DNA from: Glandiceps talaboti
Lineage: Eukaryota > Hemichordata > Enteropneusta > Spengelidae
Assembly: GCF_964340395.1 (NCBI RefSeq)
Contig: NC_135567.1
Coordinates: 15,380,806-15,440,305 of the forward strand
Reading direction: 5' to 3'
Length of the DNA: 59,500 nt
In this document: positions 25,526 through 36,830 of the stretch, one piece after another
Numbering within the stretch: the first letter of the stretch is position 1
Layout of the letters: every line of letters starts with the position of its first letter
Notes under the pieces: generated by a model
Seen by the model: the letters and a program-made list of their open reading frames with translations, nothing else
What the model was told of the DNA's origin: nothing
The model's database searches: none
Translations under genes and position numbers: made by a program

Positions 25526-26699
25526 TTAAGCTTACATGTAATCTGAAGTGGACTTTTAAGTTTACAAATTGTTGTCTTTAGAACTTAGTCATTCATAAAG
25601 TGGTTGGATTGTCTTCATACACTGGGAAACATTTCAGTTTCTGTGAAAACATTCCCTCTGTGTATAGTGGTTTATTGCTAGAGGATATTGTAGAAATTTC
25701 ATTACTAAATATTTTGGACAACTTTGAAGTTATTTTATCATCATTTTGTGTATGCATAATTTCCACTGTAGATTTTCACATTCACTTTTCGTATTTGCTA
25801 TATAAAACCCACTACACTCTACAGTGCACAGAATCCTAAGCAAAATCAAGATCAGTACCAGCTAGGTGTTAACATACATACCCTAAGACCTCAGGGTGCA
25901 GGGGGGGGGGGACTACTCCCCTTATTTGAGTATACTTATATGTGTCACCCTTTAGGGTGTGTTTTCTAGCCCTTTGGTTAAAATAGCGTCTGTTTTATTT
26001 TGAACTAAAGAGTCTAAAACGGGGTCCACTTTGCATTATTTTCAATTTTGCTTGGTGTAAAGTGTAGCCGCTGGTACCGCCCCTGGGGGCCACACACCCC
26101 TACCAGAGTTGGCCACTGGTACTGCTGCCAAGAGGTTACCCCTCCAGTTTATATGCTGGTGCTGTTCTTAGCTGATACGTGAACAAATTTCACGTTTGTT
26201 ATACAAATCTAACTTGTCAGATATCTTGCACAAGTGTTAAAATTTGAAGACAGAAAGAGTTAAAGATGGTATTGTTGATTGGAAGTGGAAGAGTTTTAAA
26301 AGGTTTCTTAGCAGACTTTATAAGTGGTTTATCGATGCAGTCAGGTGTCTTAGCAGACTTTGAAAGTGGTTTATTGATGCAGTCAGCTGTGTCCATACAG
26401 TGTTAAATGTACTGTGACCTCCCAACAATTAGGAATGCTTTCAACACACTAACATGGTAACAGTTTGTCTCTAGGTCTTCTTTAAACAATCATTCTCCAT
26501 AACATTTGTAACTCAGAGACTGGGCTATCAGGCATGGTCATTTCCTTCACCAGAAAAAAGGGGCAAATTGTTGTGTAAGATAGATAAAAAATAATAAAAA
26601 AAATATAGAATAGTTTGACAGTGACTGAACCATACATAGGAAGAAAGTACATTGTGTATACTTTAACCATGCAGTCATTGTTAATATTAGTAATTTATA
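25526..26699. other. Non-coding, no gene seen
   Basis: Includes a run of 10-11 G near 25900 and a short duplication 'cttagcagactt.aagtggttta' near 26308 and 26349. No exon supported. Confidence 0.5.
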
Positions 26700-27320
26700 C
26701 TTAAGTTCATATCATATTTACAGCCATTAAAATCATAGCCACACTAACACATTATATTGTCATAAAATTTATATTAATTTTTATATACTTCTTCTGGACG
26801 TTATTTCCAATCCATTCTCAGATCAGTCACCATAGCAACCGTTCATTTCAAACAAGTTTAATGATTTAGTGATTTTTGGTCAAGTTTATAGCTTATTTAC
26901 AGACATTAAAATCATAGCCACACTAACACAATTATGTATTGTCATGAAATTGATATTCTTCTTTTTTACCCGACAATTTGTAGATATTATATCCAGTCCA
27001 TTCTAAAATCAGTCACCATAGCAACCATTCATTTCAAACAAATTTAATGATTAAGTGATTTATGGTCAAGTTTATCATATATACAGACATTGATAAAATA
27101 AACTAACTAATATTGTCAATATAATTTATAATTATTATATATATATACTTCTTTGTTACCAAACAGTTTGTAGATGTTATTTCCAGGCCATTTTAGTATG
27201 TCCCCATAGCAACCATTCATTTTGATAACTTTAATTACCATGCCTATAGTTCACCTTAAATTTAATAATTATTGATTGAATTCATTACCATAGCAACCAA
27301 TATGTAAATCATTTTCAAAT
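26700..27320. repeat. About 190-bp tandem repeat, 3-4 copies
   Basis: Shared blocks: 'acagacattaaaatcatagccacactaacac', 'agtcaccatagcaaccattcatttcaaacaa' and 'tttaatgatt.agtgatttttggtcaagttta'. Confidence 0.8.
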
Positions 27321-27710
27321 CTGGTTTTTTTTTGATAGACCATATTGACAACTTTAAAGTATATTTGGTTAGTATTTAATTCTGTCTTTAGAATTCAACT
27401 ATCTATAGATTGACCACTTCAAAAGCTAATAATAGGAAACATTACATTAAGATCAAGGCCTCACTCAAAATAGAGGTTAAAGGTCATTTGATTATGCAAA
27501 TCAGTGTCTGTTACCAAAGTAACCACCTGTTGCTGCTGTCGGCCATCTTGTATTATCAAATTTCTCTGTTTTTGATTAGACTAATTTTACTACTCCAGAT
27601 ACTAATTTTGTTATCAGATCCTTCTATGTTGAAGAGTTGATTTGATACCACTGATGGCGTCTAGACTATATACATGTAATTTTGCAATCTTCACTTCGAT
27701 GTTATTCCAT

Positions 27711-28015
27711 AATATTTTTCTTTGTTCAGCCAAGGAAAATATGAGTGAGTTAAAGGGTCTTTATCACTCTTAGGTCATGAGTATTTTCCAGATGAATGAA
27801 GAAAAATATTGGCAACTAACTTAATTATACCAGTGCCAATATCAATCAAAAATCGGGGAAAGTAATGGTAATTTCAAACATTTTGACACATATTTCAAAC
27901 ACAGCAGAATCAGTGATGTAGACACACATTGTCATGACATAGACCTGAATTATAGTGACCTAGTACAACCAGGGTATAAATTCCATATTTTTGGTTTGTG
28001 CATGGTACAATGCTT
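27711..28015. mobile_element. Composite family C element, opposite orientation
   Basis: 27711-27812 is the foldback family C. 27818-28015 is the reverse complement of 19340-19580. Confidence 0.7.
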
Positions 28016-28079
28016 AATTAAATCTGAATGTAAAGATATTTTCCAAGATATCAATTTTTGAATTCTTTCCTACCTTTAG

Positions 28080-29340
28080 TATATATTTATGAACGTTTGA
28101 ACTGCTTGATATTGTTGACCATACGATTTTAATTGCAATGAATTCAATGGGTCAAAAAAAATGAATCAGTTTTTTTTTTTCAAAACTTAGCAGAATTGAA
28201 TCAATAACTGTAAAAGTGCATAGATATTGCAAATTTACGTGAATTTGTTGAGCTGTTAATAATATTGATAAAATAGATAAAATTTGAATTGTAATAAATT
28301 CAATGTGTAGATCAAAATATTGAATGAATAATATTATCAACACAGCAGGTATTGAGTCAGTTACTGTAAAAATACATAAATATGGCAATTTTAGATTTTT
28401 ATGGACGTGTTGAACTCATGTGAAAAACTGTTTTGATCAAAGGTGTAAGATTTGAAATTCAATACCGGTATTAATTCACAAAATATTGAATGAATAATAT
28501 TATTAACACAGGAGGAATTGAATCAGTTACTATAAAAATATGATGTCAATTTTAGATTTTGATGAACATGTTGAACTTTTAAGTTATATTACAATGTAAA
28601 ACTGTTTTGATCAAAGAAATATTTGAATATTAAATCTAATGGGTAGATGAAAATATCGAAAAAATTATACAGGAATTGAATCACTAAGTGACTAACTGTA
28701 AAAATACATAAATGTGGCAATTTTAGATTTTTATGAACGTGTTGAACTTACAAGTTATATTACAATTTAAAACTGTTTTGATCAAAGAAATGTTTGAGTA
28801 TTAAATCCAGTGGGTAGATGAAAATATTGAAGGAATTATATCAATACAGCAGGAATTGAATTAGTTACTGTAAAAATACATGAATATGGCAATTTTAGAT
28901 TTTTATGAACTTGTGGAACTCGTTAAAATTATTTTGATCAAAAGAAATAAGATTTGAAATTCAATATTAAATTCAATGGGTAGATGAAAATATTGAATGA
29001 ATATTATTAACAGCAGGAATTGAATCAGTAACTAAAAATACATACATATGGCAATTTTAGATGAACTTGTTGAGGTGTGAATAATTTTGATCAAAAGAAA
29101 TAATATTTGAATTCAATGCGTAGATCAAAATATTGAAAGATTAATAACAGCAGGATTTAAAGTCAATAACAGTTACTGTAAAAACTCATAAATATGTCAA
29201 TTTAAGATTTTTACAAACTTGTTGAACTATTAATAGTTTTGATCCACGAAATGATTTGAATTATAGTAAATATAACGGAGAACAAAATGTTGAATCGATA
29301 ACAGTATCAACACAGCAGGAATTATGTCCATTATTCGTTA
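28080..29340. repeat. About 150-170-bp tandem repeat, about 8 copies
   Basis: Units share 'cagcaggaattgaatcagttactgtaaaaatacataaatatggcaattttagatttttatgaac.tgttgaact' and 'ttttgatcaaa.gaaat'. Copies are diverged, with many small indels. Confidence 0.85.
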
Positions 29341-29610
29341 CAAGTCAATTTCCAATTCGGAGCTGATCAGTTTTCAACTCATAGCAAATGAAATCAACTC
29401 TACCTGACTAGCCACCATGCAGCAGCGTTGATGTTTGCATGGTCACCATAGCAACCACTTCTCCCTCCCTCTCTTATATGACAAAGCTATTTGATGAGCA
29501 ATCACTGGAAAATTTCAGCTTCAGATTTCACCAAATTAACATATCACGGAACAGGTTCATCGACAAGTGATCATCAATCGCAATATTTGTGTCAAAATCA
29601 GGAGAAAACA

Positions 29611-29638
29611 ATGGCGAATTTTCACGTTTCTAGATCGA
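29611..29638 (+). CDS. Candidate alternative first exon, N-terminal fragment
   Basis: In a non-repetitive island (about 29340-29740), ATGGCGAATTTTCACG opens MANFHVSRS and meets the donor TCGA|gtaagt in phase 1. An upstream in-frame ATG (29491) would extend it by 40 residues. A phase-1 donor fits every symmetric exon of the EML-like gene as well as its HELP exon, so an internal promoter is possible. Evidence is only position, repeat absence, ATG and donor. Confidence 0.3.
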
Positions 29639-29744
29639 GTAAGTATGCTGTTTGTGCATGTACACCGTCAACATCTGTGGATTACTTGAACGAAATGTAC
29701 ATTTCAGTATAAGAAGATGTGAATGACCTGTAGTGCTGTTGAAA

Positions 29745-30420
29745 TGTATGTATCATTCACAGTTAGTGGTACGACAGTTTGCCCTTAATATTTCTGTCAG
29801 AAATTTCCGTCTTACAAAAATTTTGTATACAATTCAGGATGATTTTGGGTCATGATTTTGCATGACAGATTGCTTTCATCAGCAGTGCTGTCAGAAATTA
29901 TATTCTTTTAAAAAATTTGTGAAAATTTCACTAAAATTTTTTATCAGGTTTGTGTACTAAAGTTTTTTCTCAATATTTTTGTCAGAAATTATTGTCATTT
30001 AAAAATGTTGTGCACATTTCACCATGTTTTTTTTATCAGGTTTGTCCTACGACATTACTGTCCATACTGCTTCCAAAAATTATTGACTGTCAAAAATTTT
30101 ATGCTCATGTGTTTGATTACAGTTTTGTATGACAGTATGTCCTCAATATTTGTGTCAGAAATCATTGTCTTTGAGTCAATAACTTTGACTATTTGAGATC
30201 ATTTTTGATGAGGATTTTGTACAACAGTTTGTCCTCAATATTGGCATCAGAATTTATTGTGTTTCCAAGATTTTGTTCATCTATCAACATGATTTTTGAC
30301 TACCAGAAGGTCACTATTAATATTGGTGTAAAAAATTTCTGTCGTTCGACAATTTTGTGCACAAGTAGCTATCATTTTTGAGTAGAATTTTGTAAAATGT
30401 TCTCAGTATTGACATTATTG
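29745..30420. repeat. Diverged tandem repeat of about 100 bp
   Basis: Recurring 'tttttgat.agg.ttttgta..acagtttgtc', 'caatatt..tgtcagaaatt.ttgtc' blocks. Confidence 0.65.
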
Positions 30421-30649
30421 TGTTAAAAACATGTTGAGAATGACAGTATGTTGAATAACCGTCAGAAATGTTGATAAAATGTAGCACTTAAGTTAAGATT
30501 AACGTGCAAATGTTTGATTCCCTAGTAAATTTGTAATAATTAAGATAATAGTTGCTTTTCAATGACCACACTGAATTTAAAGCTCTACAAATTTATTCCA
30601 TTGTTCCTTTATGATTTTATAAAAAAGATTTTAAACACAAGTGTAACAA

Positions 30650-30945
30650 TAATAATGTCCTTTGTCACTGAATTGGACTTCATCAATCATGTATCATTTC
30701 CCGTCAAATTTTGACAAGATTTTAGCAATAAATGAAAAAAAAATATTTCCCGCCAAATTTTGACAAGATTTTAGCCACAAATGAAAAAAAATAACAAATT
30801 TGTCGGAATTATTATTTCATCAATCATGAATTGTTTCCCGCCAAAAAGTCACGTTTCAATATTTGCATTCTACAAAATACTTCATCACTTAATATGTAAT
30901 TTCCCACAAAAAATTTCCCACCAAATTTTGATAAGATTTTAGATG
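30650..30945. repeat. About 85-100-bp tandem repeat, 3-4 copies
   Basis: Repeated 'tttcccgccaaattttgacaagattttagc' followed by 'aatgaaaaaaa' and 'ttcatcaatcatg'. The CCCGCCAA block also recurs near 57400-57560. Confidence 0.75.
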
Positions 30946-31034
30946 CTTAGTGTAAAAATAATAATTTTTTCTATTCTTACTTTTTTCAATATTTGCTTTC
31001 TACAATATATTTCATCACTCATACCCTTTATGAG

Positions 31035-31215
31035 AAAAAATGACACAGACAGACATAGAGAGACAGAGAGACAGATATAATTCATATTATAAATAGACAG
31101 ACAGACAGACACAGACAGACAGACAGGCACAAGCACATGCATACACACATACACAGATACACACACAGACACACACTCACATACATGCACACACACAGAC
31201 ACACTTGCACGCATG
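31035..31215. repeat. GACA / CA microsatellite
   Basis: Mixed (GACA)n, (CACACA)n and 'catacaca' runs. Long open frames of Cys/Val/Ser on the opposite strand are repeat artefacts. Confidence 0.95.
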
Positions 31216-31780
31216 CATACAGACACAGTAAAACACAACCTTCAGAAAGTAAAAAATCACAAAGTAAATATACTACCATCATGATCATGTAGAAGTAAAC
31301 AAAAAACCATCTCAGGGATAAATTTGCTAACATATAATGACTTATTGTTTATTCAAAGAAAAGCAAGGTTGGCATCCCAGATAAACGTTGGAAATATCAC
31401 TGCAGGTAGATTTTACCTACCTAGACTCACATTTATGTAACATTCTCTCTCTTAATATTTAAATATAAATTTTCATTTGTTATAATATCTCAAACGGAAT
31501 TCAAATCACAAATTAAGTAATATGTTAAACAAAAGTACAATTATCCACAATCAATATACAGTAGTGTTAATTTAGTGTTTTCATCCATTACAAAATAATT
31601 GTGTTGAGTGTACTCTTGAGGCCAGAAGGGTATATCTGTAACTACATAGAATATGATGACTTGCTAAACCAGTTATCACTGTATAAAATTTAGGTTTTGA
31701 AACTGGTATTTAGAGAAAGGGAAAATCTTGTAAAATTGACAGTTTTCTGAAAACCTTTGTAAAAACTTTGAATCATTCAG
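31216..31780. other. Non-coding, no gene seen
   Basis: AT-rich, unique, no exon supported. Confidence 0.5.
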
Positions 31781-32445
31781 TGAATGTATAGGAAACTAAA
31801 TTTTATCAGATTTCATCCCCTCTGCTACCAGGGTTCTAAAACCTTTGTAAAAACACTGAATGTATAGGAAACTGTACATTTTACCAGATTTCACCCTCTC
31901 TGTTACCAGGGTTCTAAAACCTTAGTAAAAATACTGAATGTATAGGAAACTGTAAATTTTACCAGATTTCACCCTCTTTGTTACCAGGGTTCTAAAATCA
32001 TAGTAAAAACACTGAATGTATAGGAAACTGTAAATTTTACCAGATTTCATCCCCTCTGTTATCAGGGTTCTAAAACCTTAGTAAAAACCCTGAATGTATA
32101 GAAAACTGTGAATTTTACCAGATTTCATCCCCTCTGTTATCAGTGTTCTAAAACCTTAGTAAAAACCCTGAATGTATAGAAAACGGTGAATTTTACCAGA
32201 TTTCACCCTCTCTGTTACCAGGGTTCTAAAATCTTAGTAAAAACACTGAATGTATAGGAAACTGTAAATTTTACCAGATTTCACCCTCTCTGTTACCAGG
32301 GTTCTAAAATCTTAGTAAAAACACTGAATGTATAGGAAACTGTAAATTTTACCAGATTTCACCCTCTCTGTTACCAGGGTAAAAATACTGAATGTATAGG
32401 AAACTGTAAATTTTACCAGATTTCACCCTCTCTGTTACCATACAA
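31781..32445. repeat. About 78-bp minisatellite, 8-9 copies
   Basis: Unit contains GAATGTATAGGAAACTGTAA, 'attttaccagatttcaccctctctgttaccagggttctaaaa'. One unit near 32380 is shortened. Confidence 0.9.
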
Positions 32446-32646
32446 TGTATAAAGGAAATTGTATATTTCGCAAGTTTTCAGTTAAGGTCATTTTCTCATG
32501 TGAGTTTTCTATGCCATTCAGCTTCTCACATTACTTGTAACATTGCAGGGGTCTATTGTTGTCTAAACCAAACGTTGTAATCCAGAAGTTTACACAATAC
32601 ATTGATACTTTGAAAACAATGAACACAGTTCACTTTAATAGCTAGA

Positions 32647-32788
32647 CAGTGGAAGGGATGCCATCGAGTCTAAGCCAATTTGACGTGCCACTGATGCACA
32701 CAGTGACACACCAAAATTTGGTGTTCCCCTATCTCTTACTATGATGACTCACAAGAAATGCCAGTTTTTATCATTAGTGGGCACACTG
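32647..32788 (+). mobile_element. hAT-like MITE copy
   Basis: Body matches the element at 50248 ('ccaatttgacgtgcc', 'acaccaaaatttggtgttcccctatctctta', 'gactcacaagaaatgccagtttttatca') and ends in GGGCACACTG. The 5' terminus is diverged and the 'acaacaaaatttggct' segment is missing. Confidence 0.7.
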
Positions 32789-33167
32789 AACTCAGGTCAT
32801 TTAGCGGAACAGTTGAAGATAGTTATGAATACACCAGTACATGTGATGTAACTATTCTTAAATATTCAGAAAAAATATACTGGTAAACATACCGGCTTGT
32901 CACCAGTTATTTGAAACGAAAGATGTCATGACAACATTCATATTGCAAAAATTGCAAGTAGAAAATAGAAGTTATTTTATATAGTATTACATGTATATCA
33001 AAAAATAACATATCACCATATTATTTGCCTATATGGTAAAGACAGCAAACAGACAGCTTGACAAAGTCTGTCGACCTGGACAGGCGAAACGTTACTCGTA
33101 AGTAATAAGACCCACTGGTCGTGGTACAAGGACGTAATTACGTTTTACCAACCTGATGAATGTGTTT

Positions 33168-33440
33168 AAGGAGGGGTGAACAAATCCACTGGTCCTGGGT
33201 CTGGAATTAGTGATTTTTTGGGGCGGACCACACAAATTTTACCTTGTCTGGTCCGTCGGACCAGTACCCTACTGTTAATAACAATGTTAAAAAGTCATCT
33301 GAATATACAGATTCATAGGTAAGATTTAATGTTTCACATTAGCGGGACCTGGGACCACTAATTCTTTCAGCAGGACCACTGGATTTTTTAAGGCACTGGT
33401 CCGGGGACCTCCAGTTCACAAAATGATTTGTTCACCCCTG
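33168..33440. mobile_element. Foldback element with AGGGGTGAACAAAT termini
   Basis: AGGGGTGAACAAAT at the left pairs with ATTTGTTCACCCCT at the right. Inner parts 'ccactggtcc', 'gacc' and 'ggaccagt' pair imperfectly. About 270 bp, no coding capacity. Confidence 0.75.
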
Positions 33441-34784
33441 GTTTAAGGATAGCACCAACAGGTTTTTAATAATATTATTTAGCACCAACAATTAATGGGA
33501 AGGATTTTAATCAAACACATAATACATATCAGATGTGATTTCACTTTTCTCAAATATTCAGCCAAAAAATTACTTGTAACTATAACAGCTTGTTGCCAGT
33601 TGTTATTTGAAAAGGAAAGATATCGTGACAACATCCATAATAGTAGCATAGATATCATGTGAGGTGAAAATATGTGGATAATTTATTCGTAAGGGTCATA
33701 CACTTTGATCAGGTTTCATGGTTTTTAATTTCAGAAAGGAGAATAAAATAGTGTATCGTTGCAGATGTCAGTGAAAAGCAACTACAGAGTACCGTTAAAT
33801 TTATATTGGTAATAAATTGATGATAACTCGTATGACATTGATTCATCTCCAAGACTATGTTGTCATGACAACTGTAAACAGATTTATTAGTTAGCTATCA
33901 GGGACAGGATATTAGTGTACATTAGTTGCCGTGGAAACGGTACACTAAATGATGTCAGTGCTGAGTTTGCATTTCCAATTTCTAACTGTAGATGGCGCTT
34001 GTGTGATTCTAATTTACATAATGGTGTAGTGATTTGTGATTGCAATTTTTGCTGACACTTGAAGGATATTTTTATTTGAAAAATGCAAAACATTTTGCAT
34101 CAGTTTATATTATTTTAACTGTTATTCTTCTTGGAAGTCAATTTCTGTCCAAACTTTACATTTATCAAAAAGTAGAATGTGATCAAAATTAATTATTTTT
34201 GTTCAGAAAATTATTGACACTGACAGTTTGTTCTTTTGATATCAGATTATTACATAAAAACAGTCTTTGTTTGTTTATGATTATATTGAAAACTCTACTA
34301 GTCTCTAGTTCAAAATCTACCATAAAACACAAAATTTGCAGAGATACAAGAATGTGTGGTCACGTAGTAGAATATTCCTGTAATATTTTGAAGCCATTAT
34401 TGAATTAAATACATTTGAAAAATTACAAAATTACAAGAACTTTTGTCTGGTAAAAATTCAGCGAGAAAATTTTCATCCATGAAAATTACATATTTTTGAA
34501 AATAAACTAAAAATGGTGATTTTTGTCATAATCACAGCTGAGATTATATACATCTATATTTTCTTGTCCAAAATTTATGTAAAATATTTTAAAAAGTGAC
34601 ACAAATATGAGAATTTTTGTCAGATATTTGATCATTCTTGTGATGAAAGTTTTGAATCATTGAGAATCCAATCTTTCTAAAAACTAAAAGAGAAATGAAA
34701 CACGATCATTTTAAATTCAAGCATAGTGTTTAGTGTATTGAAACCTTGAGGTGTATTTAACCCTATAACTGGATATAATTCCAT
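33441..34784. other. Non-coding, no gene seen
   Basis: AT-rich and unique. Two short open frames (33887-34093 on minus, 34199-34408 on plus) lack support. Confidence 0.5.
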
Positions 34785-34965
34785 TACAAAAATTGAATGC
34801 TGTTGCCATGGTAATGTGTAACTTAATTAAGGGGAGTACAATAGAAACTATTATGCTGTTACCATAGTAATTTGTAACTTAATTAAGGGGACTACAATAG
34901 AAATCATTATGCTGTTACCATAGTAATGTGTAACTTAATTACAGAGTGTACAATAGCAAGCAATC
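34785..34965. repeat. About 66-bp tandem repeat, 3 copies
   Basis: 'atgctgttaccatagtaatgtgtaacttaattaaggggagtacaatagaaa' recurs three times. Confidence 0.9.
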
Positions 34966-35332
34966 TGAAATATAAACCTTTGGAGTGTTTGTATTGTGTT
35001 TTTAATTCTAAAGTATTGAGTTTTAAATAAACCACTATATGTGGAATTGTTATTGTGATGTAAAAGGCTAGTTAACGTGTCTCTCTCGTGATGAATAGCA
35101 TCGATTGCACTTTCGGTTTGTTGCTAAACATAGAATTTAGGAATGTCACACGCTAGAAATGTCGCATTCTGGTTCCACCCCAAAAAAAAACACAGTCAAC
35201 ACACTAAAAAAGGATTGAGTTTACATAAACCAATAAATGTGAAATTGTTGTGTAAATGGTGTCTGCCTCATGATGTGTTGCATCGCTCACAATTTCAGTT
35301 TATTTCTAAATATTGAATTAGAAATGTCGTAC

Positions 35333-35775
35333 ACTAGATACATTGTATCACACTAGATATACATTGTATCACACTAGATATACAATGTATCATACTAGAT
35401 ATACAATGTATCATACTAGATATACAATGTATCATACTAGATATACAATGTATCACACTAGATATACAATGTATCACACTAGGTATACAATGTACCACAC
35501 TAGATATACAATATATCATACTAGATATACAATGTATCATACTAGATATACAATGTATCATACTACATATACAATGTATCACACTACATATACAATGTAT
35601 CACACTAGATATACAATGTATCACACTAGATATACAATGTATCACACTAGTTATACAATGTCATACTAGATATACAATGTATCACACTAGATATACAATG
35701 TATCATACTAGATATACAATGTATCACACTAGATATACAATGTATCACACTAGATATACAATGTATCATACTTGT
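35333..35775. repeat. 21-bp minisatellite, about 21 copies
   Basis: The unit is GATATACAATGTATCACACTA, with variants at a few positions. Because 21 is a multiple of 3 and the unit has no stop in some frames, it gives open frames of about 100 codons on both strands (MYHTRYT repeats on plus). I treat these as artefacts. Confidence 0.95.
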
Positions 35776-35880
35776 TCACCAGAAGAACTCTACACTCAAC
35801 AGACATTGTTCCCCACAACAAATTCTTGTAGAGTTATGGAGTTATCTGCCTTCTGATAAATACTAACAACATATATGCAC

Positions 35881-36262
35881 TAGAAATTACTTGCATTTGT
35901 GCATGCGCATACTCGTGATATTTTCACTGCAGTCCAATACAGAAAACATTATTACATACCTGCATGCAAATGAGGCCGCAGTCATTCTCCACACAAGAAA
36001 TCGCGTGATTTTTTAAAAATGATTTTTATGGAAATTTGCTGTTTCATTTTTCAGATAATGTAATAATAACAGAACCTCATGCCACATGAATGCCAGTGTG
36101 AGTACTCAGGAGTATTTGCACTAGTGCTTGCAGTGTTTTCTGTTGCAGTTTCACTCGCTATCCTCATTTAAGTACAACCACATAGAGCACTGCAAGCACT
36201 CATGCAAATACCCTGAGTACGCCACACTTGTATTTGCGTGACATGAGGTGCTGTCATGGCAT
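35881..36262. mobile_element. Interspersed element, family A, copy 3
   Basis: Matches 3022-3402 over its length, about 400 bp upstream of the first coding exon of the EML-like gene. Confidence 0.75.
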
Positions 36263-36662
36263 TCAACGAGATTTTGAGTACAAGTACATGTACATGTTTG
36301 TTACTAAATATTGAAAAATTAGATTCTATAGAAATATGTCTATGAATGTTCTCAATCATCCAGGTGTGAAGTTGATAATGACGTAATATAATTATAATCT
36401 ATCCTACTGGACTTGCTGTTGTTTTGAATGGCAACAGTTTCATGTCCTATCCTGGACACTTCTCAGGCTGACTGATGATCTGATGACAGATGGTTTGAAT
36501 TGTCATCTGAGTAGAATTGTCATCTGATGATAGAAACTCTATAGAAATGTTAGATATTCCTGTTTTGTTTTTTTTCGACAAAGTTTGGCCCACATTAAAA
36601 TCTTACATTTTCATATTTTTTCTGGTTAGGTTTCCATCTACTGCCATCATCTCTGACTCAGA

Positions 36663-36830
36663 ATGCCTCAAAAACCCAACAGTTACCATGGCAACAGTTT
36701 ACGCAATTCAAGTGGTCCAGGGACTAAACTCAAGAAAATGGCTACAGGCGCAGGTGCACTCAACACCTCCCTCAATTCTAGTGTCAATTTGGGATCTAGT
36801 ATGAACTCATCGGATTTTCCATGGCATGAC
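36663..36830 (+). CDS. EML-like gene, exon A (start codon)
   Basis: ATG at 36663 (A at -3) is preceded by an in-frame TGA at 36654 and an acceptor at 36629 (TCTGGTTAG) or 36661, so this is the first coding exon with a spliced 5' UTR. It encodes MPQKPNSYHGN... and a Ser/Asn/Gly-rich head ending FPWHD, then GAC|gtaagt in phase 0. Confidence 0.75.

Noticed and set aside
30939-31333. Minus-strand Cys/Val-rich frames that resemble membrane segments
   Set aside because: Derived from the GACA/CA microsatellite.
33060-33130. Hammerhead ribozyme or Penelope-like element end (GGCGAAACGTTACTCG)
   Set aside because: The GAAAC is present, but the CTGATGA core is not in place and no reverse transcriptase is nearby.
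35334-35669. Open frames of about 100 codons on both strands (MYHTRYT and IHCISSM repeats)
   Set aside because: They are translations of a 21-bp minisatellite, a multiple of 3 with no stops. No start context, splice sites or composition support.
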